This document shows positions 24,908 through 34,528 of a DNA stretch of 64,000 bases, piece by piece (the first letter of the stretch is position 1; each line of letters begins with the position of its first letter). The stretch is from Alentia gelatinosa. Taxonomy: Eukaryota; Annelida; Polychaeta; Phyllodocida; Polynoidae. The DNA lies in NCBI GenBank assembly GCA_950022655.1, contig OX465592.1, positions 6,170,044 through 6,234,043 of the forward strand. The letters are read 5' to 3'. The notes under the pieces were generated by a model, which was given only the letters and a program-made list of their open reading frames with translations, was not told the DNA's origin and ran no database searches. Made by a program: the position numbers and the translations under genes.

Positions 24908-25090
24908 AGATCCTTTGTCTACGGCCCTACAAACCAGTAAACCAGATATTCTCGCCCGAAACCCAAGCGGTGTTCCGTGTCAATGAGAGCCTGCGTGTGG
25001 CCTGTGTGCAGGGCTCTCATGTAGAGCGAGAAGAGACACTGACGTGTGGATCAGACGGCTCCTGGTCGCAGGATCTACCCACCTGCACAG
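24908..25090 (+). CDS. Gene B exon 3: second CCP/sushi domain
   Basis: Again 183 nt, phase 1-1, bounded by ATCTTTACTTACAG and CACAG|GTAAGG. Cysteines: ILCLRP, LRVACVQG, TLTCGSDGSW and PTC. It has the same length as the first CCP exon, a sequon (NES) at the equivalent position and the same VFRVNESL/AFTVNQTL framework, so the two domains probably arose by exon duplication, now well diverged. Cys2 is followed by VQGSHV rather than the common Gly-Tyr/Phe, a departure from the consensus. Confidence 0.88.
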
Positions 25091-25120
25091 GTAAGGCCAG
25101 ATCAAGGTGTGAATACTATG

Positions 25121-25287
25121 ATTTTATCCTACCCCTCTCTACAATATTTTAATATCAAAATCATGAATGAAAATCATCAAAATTCCGTATGCCCCTAGTA
25201 GCATACAAACGTCCGTAAGCCAGTCAGCGTGGCATACGGAATCTCAATGTTAAGCCTATGGGATTTTATATTAGGGGTAGGATAAAA
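25121..25287. mobile_element. MITE, ATTTTATCCTACCC family, in gene B intron 3
   Basis: Ends ATTTTATCCTACCCC and GGGGTAGGATAAAA, internal AGTCAGCGTGGCATACGGA, and the motif ATGTTAAGCCTATGGG. It starts only 30 bp after the exon 3 donor. Confidence 0.85.
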
Positions 25288-25300
25288 GTATTGCCATTCA

Positions 25301-25855
25301 GCGCCGCCTAACGGCCCACTGTCTAGTTACGCGGCCGCTCGGACAAACATCGCGAGTCCGGCTGTATTCATATAGAGACATACAGCAATCACACCTAAAG
25401 TGTGAACGGTGGGTGTGATTGCAGGAGTGTTGCTTTTTGACAGATTAAATTGTTGGAACAAACAAGGGTATTGTATTAACAAGTTTGGGTTGTCTAAACT
25501 TCATAGTTGATGATTATCTTGATTTGAACATGGAAAAAGATAAGCATATGATAGCTAGACCTGCCAATGTGTTATTGTGTATCCAGTTTCGGTGTTCCTG
25601 TGTTATCTAAGCTATATCTAAAATATCATTGAGGTGATATGCATGTATGATACATCAAATTTTGAGCTAGAATACCATGGAATACGATGAAATCATTATT
25701 ATTTCTCTGAAAATGAGATACATGGGTGTTATTAACGTATTACGCTCATATACTGATAGATCCAATGCTAAAGAATACGTTGCCATGGGCTTGTTTGGCT
25801 GCAGGCATTGCGTAACCAACCAGATAACGTGCGACACCGCCCTGTGGAAAAAGGC
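25301..25855. repeat. 0.55-kb dispersed repeat (second copy at 52,671-53,250)
   Basis: The two copies are collinear over their whole length, for example AGCAATCACACCT, GTTGTCTAAACTTCATAGTTGAT reduced here to its core, ATGGAAAAAGATAAGCAT, TTGTGTATCCAGTTTCGGTG and GGCTGCAGGCATTGCGTAAC. No coding signature was recognised. Probably a non-autonomous transposon. Confidence 0.8.
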
Positions 25856-26088
25856 CTATTCCTTTAACCCTTTCACTATGCTGCTGCACCGAATACACAC
25901 CCTGAAATACGCCGCTGCAGTACCATTTTCACCCCTGTAGTACGCTGGCAATTTTCACAATATCCACAGTGACGATATTATATCACACCTCCGTGGTAAT
26001 CCAAAATAATTAGGATGTTATGTCATAGTATTGATATAAACTATGATATAGTTTAACATAGGTCATAAAACAAAAAAATCTATTTCAG

Positions 26089-26223
26089 GGAAATCAACCG
26101 AGCCAGCAACCACAAGACCAAATAATCAAGAGAAAGGAAGCATCGCAAGGACAGATGTGCCCCCAGATGCTGGAGCAGCGATCAGTACAGAGAGCATATC
26201 CACGCTGGACCGGAGGCTAATTG
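26089..26223 (+). CDS. Gene B exon 4: Ser/Thr/Pro-rich stalk
   Basis: A 135-nt exon (45 codons), phase 1-1, after CTATTTCAG and before ATTG|GTAGGC. It encodes GKSTEPATTRPNNQEKGSIA and RTDVPPDAGAAIS, then STLDRRLI. The hydrophilic, Thr/Ser/Pro-rich composition fits an O-glycosylated stalk. The first two thirds nearly duplicate the start of exon 5, including the acceptor region. If intron 4 is not spliced, the frame ends LIGRPP at TAA 26,235-26,237, and an AATAAA lies at 26,350, so this exon could also end a secreted form (inference). Confidence 0.75.
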
Positions 26224-26838
26224 GTAGGCCTCCATAATATTCATCAGACTGGTGGATATATGTTATTGTTATTTAAATGGACTGCTCAGAATTGGGAACA
26301 GTAGGTGAAGGTGCATACATTGACAATCTTAAGGCCACTCAAAAAAGAAAATAAACTTGTTTCTCATCACCAAGCCATGGAATATATGACAAGAGGGCGT
26401 TTTTTTTTGCTGGATCAAAGATGGCTTTAGGAGTGTCATAAAATGGGCTTAACGATAGGTGGCAGCACATAACTATTTGTTTAGGCAGCACAAAGAGAAA
26501 TATGAATACCACGGTTTGGGGAATACCACGGATTATACACTATACTTCCAAGTCCGTGGGAATACTTAGATACAAATGTACACATAATGCAATGTTGAAT
26601 GCATCCCTGACATCAAGAACTTAAATCTGGTACCAAATACACATACCTTTCATAATTTCTATCAAGGTTATCTTTAAAAAAAAGAAGTTAAAAGAATTTT
26701 TTTTGCTGATGCGCGCAGTGATGAGAAACAAGTGGCCTAAGGTTTTAACAGTAATTCTCTAAACTAAGCAGAGTGAATTAAGTAGCGGTCAAATGAGGTG
26801 GAGTATAGACCAAGCTATTTTCATTAAGTGGATTTTTG

Positions 26839-26996
26839 ATTTTATCTTAACTTGTTTACATGATCAGGAAAATTATCAATTAATTAAATAACTCACCCAA
26901 TTAGCTACTGAGTATTGGGTGCACTACCTTCACGGCCATGGTGTATGAGTTCCTGACATTAAGCCTATGGAGAAAAATACCGTAGTGAGATAAAAT
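26839..26996. mobile_element. Diverged MITE of the ATTTTATC family in gene B intron 4
   Basis: Ends ATTTTATCTTAAC and TAGTGAGATAAAAT, and the internal motif ACATTAAGCCTATGGAG characteristic of the family. Confidence 0.7.
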
Positions 26997-27123
26997 TTTC
27001 ATCAATTCTATATGTACACATATTAAATAAGCTGAAATACATTGTATCCAGCAGATTTCATACAAAGAATCTGTACCAATGGAATATGTCATAAAAATTC
27101 TATAAAAAAAAAATCTATTTCAG

Positions 27124-27398
27124 GAAAATCAACCAAGCCAGCAACCACAAGACCAAATAATCAAGAGAAAGGAAGCATCGCAAGAACAGATGTGCCCCCA
27201 GATGCTGGACCAACGATCAATCCAGAGAGCATCATCGGGGCCTCCCTGATGGGCGGGGTGTTTGTCGTGGGAATAACCGTGTGTCTGATCTGCCATTATT
27301 TGTGCAAGAGGAAGGGGAGTGGAGGGCGGCGTGCGGGCAATGTGGATGAAATGCAGGAGATGTGGCCAAACTCTCACGTGAATATGGCAAGCATTTAA
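27124..27398 (+). CDS. Gene B exon 5: stalk repeat, transmembrane segment, cytoplasmic tail
   Basis: Enters in phase 1 after CTATTTCAG and ends at TAA 27,396-27,398. It begins GKSTKPATTRPNNQEKGSIA, a close copy of exon 4, then PESIIGASLMGGVFVVGITV and CLICHYLC, a membrane segment of about 23-25 residues, then a basic stop-transfer run (KRKGSGGRR) and a tail ending VNMASI. With the signal peptide this predicts a type I plasma-membrane protein: two CCPs, a double stalk and a cytoplasmic tail of about 30 residues. It could be a small adhesion, recognition or complement-regulating surface protein; nothing in the sequence decides which. Confidence 0.88.
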
Positions 27399-27404
27399 AG
27401 AAAA

Positions 27405-27720
27405 TGCTGGTAGTTGGGTGATTTATGAATTTTATTGATTTTTGCAAATAACTCTGGATAATATAAGTTTCATATATCAGCAAATAGAAAATGCAATAAA
27501 AAAAGGCATGCCACCATGGCTAGATGACAATGATGTTCTATTGCTATATTTAAATAATTCTAGATTCTGATAGTTGGGAACATATACAAATGAGAAATGC
27601 TAAAAAAATACCATGTCACCATGCTAACTTCTATTGGAAGGCCATCTGGAAAGATAAGTGCTTAACTATTGGTGTCTATCGGAAACTGCAATATTTTGAA
27701 TTCGTGGCTAGATGACACTG
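27405..27720. repeat. Gene B 3' UTR overlapping a dispersed repeat
   Basis: From about 7 bp after the stop, the sequence (CAAATAACTCTGGATAATAT, TGCTTAACTATTGGTGTCTA, CACCATGCTAA) matches 42,187-42,590, with rearranged internal order. The candidate poly(A) signal AATAAA at 27,495-27,500 therefore lies within repeat-derived sequence. Confidence 0.7.
27495..27500 (+). promoter_or_regulatory. Candidate poly(A) signal of gene B
   Basis: AATAAA about 97 bp after the stop codon. A second AATAAA lies at about 27,845. The choice between them is not determinable here. Confidence 0.5.
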
Positions 27721-28235
27721 GTAAAAAAGACCCCCCAAAAATAGAAACAACTATAAAACCACATTGAAACGTAAAGAAACCATGTGCAACTTTGGTAGTC
27801 TTAAGAACAACGAGCTCATGGGATTGTAAACCACGCGAGAAAGAAAATAAACAGGTTTGAAAAGTCATATCTATGGTCAGACCGAATATCTCTGTTAAAT
27901 ATTTATTTTCAAATGCGGTTTATTATGAAATATGTTTCACCCTGTCATCTCCTCGGAGGGCGATACTGTTTGGATTCAATGTCATTGACCTGTCATCTTC
28001 ACGTGTCTCTTTATTTATTAAAAAAGATATTAGCCATTTCTGTATTACAGGTCTTCCAATGGTTCTATGTCCAGGATACATCGAAACAAAAAACCATCTT
28101 AAATTCAGAGTTAAAGAGATGGAGTGATAGGAAGGTAGAAAGAGGGCAGTGGGGTGGGTAAAATGATATGGTTAGAGTTGATGATGTGATGCGAGAGAGT
28201 TTTAGAATCTCAACTACAGTACATACATGAGTACA

Positions 28236-28330
28236 ATATTACCATGATTTCGATCTGAGTGGTCGTATTCTCCGCGTAGTTGATGCGAAGTAAAACTCCT
28301 AGCGATAGCGAGGAGTATTGCGCGGCAGTG
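28236..28330. repeat. Inverted copy of the repeat at 30,207-30,290
   Basis: TACCATGATTTCGATCTGAG, GTATTCTCCGCGTAG and GCGATAGCGAGGAGTATTGC occur here, and their reverse complements occur in matching order at 30,207-30,290. Confidence 0.65.
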
Positions 28331-29004
28331 AAACATGTTCAGAAACCGGAAAGTTACTCCACAGGAATACAGTTTCTCTATAGAGCCCATAAGACAGCGA
28401 CATTTTCCACAGATTCTCACCGATCCGATCACCGTTTATAAATGAGAACAAGAATGTCGCTGTCTTAAGGTCCGATTCCACCAACAGGTTGGATTTGCCG
28501 TAGTATATCTTGTTATGTCTTGTAGTGTCTTACTGTGTCGCACTGTGTCGTACCTCACTTGTCTCAAAACGTAGGCGAATGGTGTCGGGTTTATATTTTG
28601 GTGCTCCACCACCGCGACACCTCAAGACACATCGCGACATATAGGCATTCGATGATTCAATCCTAGCATGATCTAACAAGACACCCAAATCGGGGCGAAT
28701 CTTGCTATATCGTGTGTGTTGGTGGAATCGGAGCATCATACCGTCAACGATACTTGCCGATCACACCTCTCCACTTTATGACCTTGTACAGCAACCCGAT
28801 TCAGATCAAAGAGAGCTGCCAGGAGCCGAGCCGGGCTGAGCCATGGGCCCCTGGTGTGGATTCATAGAAAATAATTTAAAGTTTGATAACTTTTGATCCA
28901 ATTAAAAGATTCGGAAACGGTTTTCAGATTTATCATTGCCTCTCTTTACCCTACAAATTGGTGATTCATACTTGGATGTATGACGTGGGGATACAAACCA
29001 TCGC

Positions 29005-29225
29005 TATTTAAACGGACTACTCAGAATCGGGAACAGTCGGTGAAGTGAGTACAGCAACACGATTAAGGTTGGGCAGAGTTGGTCATTACCCCAAGACAAG
29101 TAATGCCCGATCCGATTAAAATCGGGTCTGTGAAGTACGTACAGCGACCCGATTCTGACCGACCCGACAGATCCGTTGGGCAAAGGTGTGATCGGGCACA
29201 ATGGTCGTGTCGCTGTCTTATAGGC
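29005..29225. repeat. Dispersed repeat (inverted copy at 40,205-40,442)
   Basis: Starts TTTAAACGGACTACTCAGAA and ends GTGTCGCTGTCTTATAGG, with the internal motif ATTAAAATCGGGTCTGTGAAG. The same motifs occur reverse-complemented at 40,205-40,442. Fragments occur near 26,270 and 28,780. Confidence 0.75.
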
Positions 29226-29649
29226 TTAATTCTTATACGAGTTACAGAAAAGGGTTTTAGATTATCAAACAGGCCCCTGATCCTTTGTAGTCCCAACATC
29301 TGTAAACCTTCTGCTGACAGTGTATACCGGCTACTTTATCTGATATCCCTGTGTCAGATAATCACGTTACAAATAATCCGCGTATGACGATAGAAGACCC
29401 AAATCCAGATAGGCAGTGTGTGTATGTTTGGTAATCCGATATGGAGAAAACTAGTTCTGCTTCGTATACAGAAGTAGATTTTATAGACAACTTTGTGCTG
29501 ACCAAACACATACACACACAGAGCAAAGTGTCGGCAGGAAAACCACGGACACATATCTTTTACCTTGATTAAATCTGCCCCAGCTTTCTTCACAGAATCA
29601 AGATTCCTCAAAGATCTCCACGACAGAATAATTGATAATTTACTCGGAT

Positions 29650-29756
29650 ATTTCTACAAACAACCAACTGTTGGACACACTGACACGTGAGAACAGAACA
29701 CGAACAAGTAAGGCTGACTTGAAGCAGCGGAACCCGGATCTAATTTGCTGCTGCAG
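29650..29756 (+). other. Candidate 5' UTR exon of gene C
   Basis: GCTGCTGCAG|GTAAAC is a good donor at 29,757. The preceding sequence has in-frame stops, so it could only be untranslated. It would splice to 30,925, where the first in-frame ATG is 30,946. The transcription start cannot be placed, so the left edge is arbitrary. Confidence 0.3.
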
Positions 29757-29974
29757 GTAAACCTTCTCACCTTTTTGATTTATGTTATCATTTGAAAATA
29801 TCTAAAACTATTTCGCAATAAACTTCCTAGAACAGCTGAGAGAGAATATGCTTTTTCTACCTCTTGGGCACTTTAGGAACTATTTTATATTTTACAATGT
29901 ACGGCGCTTACGTCAAGTTTCTAATCATTGACAGTGATTTTTTTCTAATAGCTAGTCGACAGGTGAGTAATAAA

Positions 29975-30290
29975 TACAACATTACCATGATTTTGATCTA
30001 TCTTGTTCTATTGTCCTAGTACAGTAGAACCCCGCGTAAGCGGTTACCCTCCAGTACGGACAAAAGTCTCCACTTACGCGGGGTGTCAGCTTATATAATA
30101 CGGGCATAAAAAAACCATCTAGTAGAGGGATCCGTTCCGAGAAAGGTGTCCGTTAACGCGGGGTGACTGCTTATGTGGGGTGTCCGTTAGACAGGGTTCT
30201 ACTGTAGTTGACACTGCGCAATACTCCTCGCTATCGCTCAGAAATTTACTACGTGGAGAATACGGCCACTGAGATCAAAATCATGGTGAC
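29975..30290. mobile_element. Inverted-repeat element interrupted by a second MITE
   Basis: Outer ends CATTACCATGATTTTGATCT and AGATCAAAATCATGGTGACA are inverted repeats. The interior after 30,207 matches 28,236-28,330. The element at 30,022-30,204 sits inside it. Confidence 0.55.
30022..30204. mobile_element. Tc1/mariner-like MITE with TA flanks
   Basis: Ends CAGTAGAACCCCGC and AGGGTTCTACTG, flanked by TA on both sides (30,020-21 and 30,205-06). The interior repeats 'cgcggggtg' motifs typical of this family in the window (49,095; 58,944). Confidence 0.8.
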
Positions 30291-30924
30291 ATTGTGTATA
30301 TCTCAGACCAGTTCTTGGAAATCATACTATACTGGGAGGATCCACAAATCAAATACTACTACGTGTTTTAGTATTACAGATGAATCTAAAATATGGTCAT
30401 GTCTCCTAGACCGCTCTAAATAAAACTTATACTTCTTTTCTTTCTGTTTAAATGAAATAGACAAACAAACAAAGGGTAAAAATACAACTATTCTCTCGGA
30501 CTATTCTGTGTTATTGTACACCCTGATAGAGTGTAAGAATCTACAAATTAATCACAACTACAGATAATTTAGGAATAAAACCATCTTCCCTATGTGTTTT
30601 CTATGGACAGTTTATTTTAGTTTGAAGACAGTGGAAGATCTGCCTGTGAGCAGAACTGCTCTTTGTGTGAAATAATAAAAATTGACTTTTCAAAGATGAA
30701 TCATATATATGTATATAAATATATATATCTGTGTGCTCTCGGTATGTCCATACACACTCCCTATGTGTTATCTATGGACACTTTGTATTAGATGAATATA
30801 TCTGTATGCTCCGGGTGTGGTGATACACACTCCCTATGTGTTTTCTATGGCTACTTTGTATTCGGTAGATAATAAATGTGTAGACATGTACAAATGTATA
30901 TGAAAGCTGCTTTTGTTGTTTCAG

Positions 30925-31179
30925 GGTCACTCCGCTTTATCATCCATGTTCGTGGCACGCCCTCAGTTGAACTCCACGGACGTCTCCAGCAAGGCGCGGC
31001 CCCCGGAGAAACCGCGTCCGGAGGGGGACCCGGAGGAGCCTCGTTTCCGACAACGTCTGCACATCCGGCAGCGACGTGAGACGCCGCGTCTGACGTCACA
31101 GACGGACAGTGAGCGGCGCCCCCATGCGGCAGACAGGGGGAACCTGGTGAGCGTCATGAACGCGCACTACGAGAATAAG
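30925..31179 (+). CDS. Gene C first coding exon (start ATG 30,946)
   Basis: The acceptor TTTTGTTGTTTCAG ends at 30,924 and the donor AATAAG|GTGAGC begins at 31,180. The frame is open throughout; the first ATG in frame is 30,946 (MFVARPQLNSTDVSS), the start I prefer. The segment is strongly charged (EPRFRQRLHIRQRRETPR) and ends LVSVMNAHYENK in phase 0, joining to LENRKRHLRALHERD at 38,375. It is GC-rich against AT-rich flanks. With the 3' exon it gives 285 residues (78 + 207) without signal peptide or membrane segment. I do not recognise the family; an intracellular, possibly cytoskeletal coiled-coil protein is inferred. Further exons inside the 7-kb intron cannot be excluded. Confidence 0.72.
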
Positions 31180-31297
31180 GTGAGCAACACCAGAGGGCCT
31201 CTGCACCGACCTGGCGCTGTAGTCGGCAGCTGCAATACGCAGAAACAGAGTTTGCCATACATGGTCATATGCAAAGTAGTGTGGTACTTTTAAGGCA

Positions 31298-31694
31298 TGT
31301 GTAGTGCCAAAAACGGTTACCCTGCCAAAAATGATAATTATTGCCCACTCTATACGCGCCTGCCTATTTACACCCTCTTCCGGTCAGATTTCACGGACTA
31401 TTGGGGGTCATGTCGTTAAATGACGATATTACGTCATGATTAGGAACAATTTTCGCACTTAAAATTCTTTCCCACTCAAAGTAACCGTAGTTGTACTTCA
31501 TCCTCTTGTGATTCAACTTTGTGATTCAACTTGTAATTTGCTAAGTGCGCAAGTACAAACTAGTGCTTGAGTGCCGATGAATTGCTCACTCTCCAATTGT
31601 GAACTTCCACACTGCGCATGTTCGCGCATGCGCACAAGATACTTGTGGGCGATAATTACCATTTTTGGCAGGGTAACCGGTTTTGGCACTACAC
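31298..31694. mobile_element. MITE with ~45-bp terminal inverted repeats
   Basis: The left end (TGTAGTGCCAAAAACGGTTA, CCCTGCCAAAAATGATAATT) is mirrored by AATTACCATTTTTGGCAGGG and TAACCGGTTTTGGCACTACA. The interior is about 300 bp and non-coding. It begins about 120 bp into gene C's intron. Confidence 0.85.
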
Positions 31695-32480
31695 CTGAAC
31701 CCACTGGGCGATATATATCTCCCTGCGATATTGGGACTCCCCAAATCGCAGGGAGGGACAGTTTATCGCACAGGTCGTCGACCTCCACAGTGGGGTGTAC
31801 TCAGTGGGGGTGGTACAAGAATCGCACACGTTTTCTGGTCCACTGTGCGATTTTTACCTGCGATAAATTCCCCTCCCCTAGTCGCCGAGAAATGTTCCTT
31901 CCAGTAATTTTATTGTGGATTGTGTATTATGTATATATATATATATGAGACATCAAAACACGTTTTATGGATATATAAGTGTAAAACCTATAAATATTTT
32001 TCTCTGATAAAACCTTATGGTCAGAGTAAGAACTTGGATAGATATGTCTTAAATACCTATGAGTAATGACTTGATATCATCCCAATCAGTGTAGGATATT
32101 CCACCATTGCCTTAATATTATTTGAAGAAAATAAGACAAACATAAAGTATTTGTGTTGTGTTTGTGTTGTGGCACATGGCAGTGTTGCTGTTGACACCAC
32201 GTGACCAAATCAGGTGGCCAAGGACCCTCTCTACGGGGGGGTACAGGGGTCTAGGAACAGAATCGCAGGAAAAATTTCAGACATGTTTGAAATTTATCGC
32301 ATGCGATTCTGGGTCCCTCCGAGGTACAATTTATCGCCGAGAAAATGTACCCTCCATGGGGGTTGTACCGGAATCGCAGGGCTGAAAATCGCAAGGCTGA
32401 ACCCACTGTGCGATGCGATTTGGGGGGACCTATATCGCAGGAAAGGGAACAAGAATCGCACAGTGGGTTCAGGCCTTTAG
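31695..32480. repeat. Cluster of CTGAACCCACTGNGCGAT repeats
   Basis: Motifs CCTGAACCCACTG(T/G)GCGAT, ATCGCAGGGAGGGACAG and inverted AATCGCACAGTGGGTTCAGG recur in both orientations through this stretch, ending GGCCTTTAG at about 32,480. It looks like nested, partly deleted inverted-repeat elements. No gene. Confidence 0.6.
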
Positions 32481-32509
32481 AGAGCCGAAACGTGCGTATT
32501 CGTGGGTTA

Positions 32510-32536
32510 AATGCTCTACCACTCAGCTATACCCCC
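32510..32536 (-). tRNA. tRNA 5' fragment (not functional)
   Basis: On the minus strand this reads GGGGGTATAGCTGAGTGGTA then GAGCATT, identical to the first 27 bases of the tRNA-Cys genes except C to G in the D arm. The anticodon and T arms are absent. A truncated tRNA copy or a tRNA-derived repeat head. Confidence 0.65.
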
Positions 32537-32813
32537 AGTTCACATACTACTTACATTCAAAATACCTTGATAGATTCTAGAGAATGGGAATTCATCAAAA
32601 GTAAATGTTTGTTTTGATTTTTGGGTGGTTTTGCCATGTCTCAATTATTCATCAAATTGCAAACTAAATTTAATTTCTTTGGTTTTACCAATTTCATAGA
32701 CAGTACCTTTCCTTATTTTTCATGTCATGCATACATTCCCGAGTGGAGAACAGAAGGATGATAGCATAAGATTAAATATGAAAAATATCTTAAATTCAAA
32801 AGAAAAAACATTG

Positions 32814-32885
32814 AGGGGGCATCCGGATTTGAACCGGGGACCTCTCGATCTGCAGTCGAATGCTCTACCACTGAGCTATACCCCC
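32814..32885 (-). tRNA. tRNA-Cys (GCA)
   Basis: A 72-nt cloverleaf on the minus strand: acceptor GGGGGTA/TGCCCCC, A box TAGCTCAGTGGT, anticodon loop CTGCAGA with anticodon GCA at its centre, B box GGTTCAAATCC, discriminator T. No intron. A T6 run about 5 nt downstream (minus sense) serves as a Pol III terminator. The outermost T-stem pair is a C-A mismatch (positions 49-65). It decodes UGC/UGU cysteine codons. It lies antisense within gene C's intron. Confidence 0.95.
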
Positions 32886-33123
32886 ATCCGACTAAAATCG
32901 TCATCATTATATGTAATATACATGCAAGTCATGATGTAAGGCCGGGATAGGCGGACGAGTTTTTCTGCTGGGATGGAAAAACACATTGCAGGAATATAAG
33001 ATGTGTAGTAAGAGACATAGGACGGTAACATCTCAAATGCTACTAATCCATACCAAGATACAACTGTGACATCCCAGTGGTGCCACCTGGTGATTCTAAA
33101 ATATTGATAATAATCTGGTTGAT

Positions 33124-33270
33124 CAGGGGCCCGTTTAATAATCTAAGATCATACATGTAGATTTTTTTTGCATGTCATAGAGACCTAGGGACAATGTGGG
33201 TCAACTCTATACAACACTTATATACAACTTTATGTACGACTAAGACTGTCTTAATGAACAGTCTTAGCAA
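33124..33270. mobile_element. Partial copy of the GGGGCCTGTTNAATAA element
   Basis: Shares AGGGGCCCGTTTAATAATCT, GACAATGTGGGTCAACT and TCAACACTTAT-type internal sequence with the element at 61,438-61,644. The right end is not evident. Confidence 0.65.
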
Positions 33271-33424
33271 AAAAAAACAACAACAAAAAACAAAAAAAAC
33301 ACCCAACCCATACCCTGCACGGTAACGCGGAAATCAAAACTGCAATCCATTTCTAGCGCTTATCTACTCTCTTGAAGACAGACAGAGTACCCAATCCCTG
33401 TACGTCAGCGATTTTATATACCTT

Positions 33425-33680
33425 GTCACAGTCCTTGCTTCATTGCGCCGAACCACTGGAGATAGATTTGGTCGCCGACCGATCGGCTCCCAATCGCCGA
33501 TAGTGTGATAATGGAGCTAGAGTTCCGATCCCTCCCCCCCCCCCCCCCCTCGACGGTCGGTGCTCAAACTCCTAGCAGTGCTCCATATTGGAGATTGAGA
33601 GCCCATCCACTGGGGACTGGGAAAAAACCCGGTCTCCAGCCGGTCGCCGAAGTGGAGCAGCGGCGCTGACCGAGGTAAGA
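33425..33680. repeat. GC-rich repetitive stretch with poly-C tract
   Basis: Contains a C homopolymer (about 33,534-33,549) and partly complementary GGTCGCCGACCGATCGG and CCGGTCGCCGAAGTGGAG. Probably a foldback repeat; boundaries unclear. Confidence 0.4.
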
Positions 33681-33871
33681 TTTTAAATTTTTTTTTTTTT
33701 TATTATCAATGCCTCTCAACAATGTCGAGTTTTTCAGGCATATCCATACAAGTACTAATACATATATATATTCGGTAGGCACATATAAGATTTGTGTTCA
33801 CAATTAGAGAAAATACAGAAAATGATGGTAATGAGTGAAACCCGTCTTCAATCTTTCCGCTGATGAAATGT

Positions 33872-34143
33872 CTACGTTTGTCTTAATTCTCGAATTAATA
33901 GTCTTTTAAAATGTTCTTTGTCGGGTGCATTTTGAATTTCTTCGTCTAAAGCGTTCCACAATCGGGCACCCCTGTGGTATGGGCTATTATAAACTGTTGC
34001 ACATTTCGTCGTAGTTAACTGAAAAAGTACTTTATGTTGTGTTCTTGTGCGTCTTGATCTTGTATCAATCCAATCTTCATCATTCTTGTATTTATACATA
34101 AAACATAACAATTGTAATTTTCTACGGATCTCCAGAGTATCAA
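33872..34143 (-). mobile_element. LINE reverse transcriptase, C-terminal fragment
   Basis: The minus-strand frame ends with the typical tail of CR1/Jockey-like LINE proteins: LEIRRKLQLLCFMYKYKN, then YHRGARLWNALDEEIQNAPD and HFKRLLIRELRQT before the stop at about 33,872. Only the last ~90 codons remain, as expected for a 5'-truncated LINE insertion. The frame is intact. It lies antisense within gene C's intron. Confidence 0.72.
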
Positions 34144-34528
34144 TAGGAAAGAACCAAGGGCAAGAACTATCGGAGAACGGGAGGAGATAGGGTTAAGATT
34201 GCTCAGCGACCATCAATCTCCAGACTGAGAGGAGAGTGATTGGGTTGAAGCAGAGATTAGCGCCAGTGCCACGAAGGATCTGCTGGGAGAGTGAAATGGG
34301 GATCAGTCGATTCAGCCGTGAATGCCTATCATATCCTAATTTTAAAAAAATCATCTAACGCTATTATCGTAACAGAGATAGCGAACAAGAAATTTACACA
34401 ATTAATCACATATACCTTTAAGTTATGATCATTCCCACGACCTGAAGTAAGGCAGGATGATTTAAATTGATGTGTTGGGATCAAACATTTTTTCACTCTT
34501 GGGTAAAAAAACCTAAAAAAAGATTTGC

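Noticed and set aside
32725..32907. Minus-strand peptide WGYSSVVEHSTADREVPGSN
   Set aside because: It is the conceptual translation of the tRNA-Cys gene and recurs at 34,329-34,634 for the same reason; a common annotation artefact.
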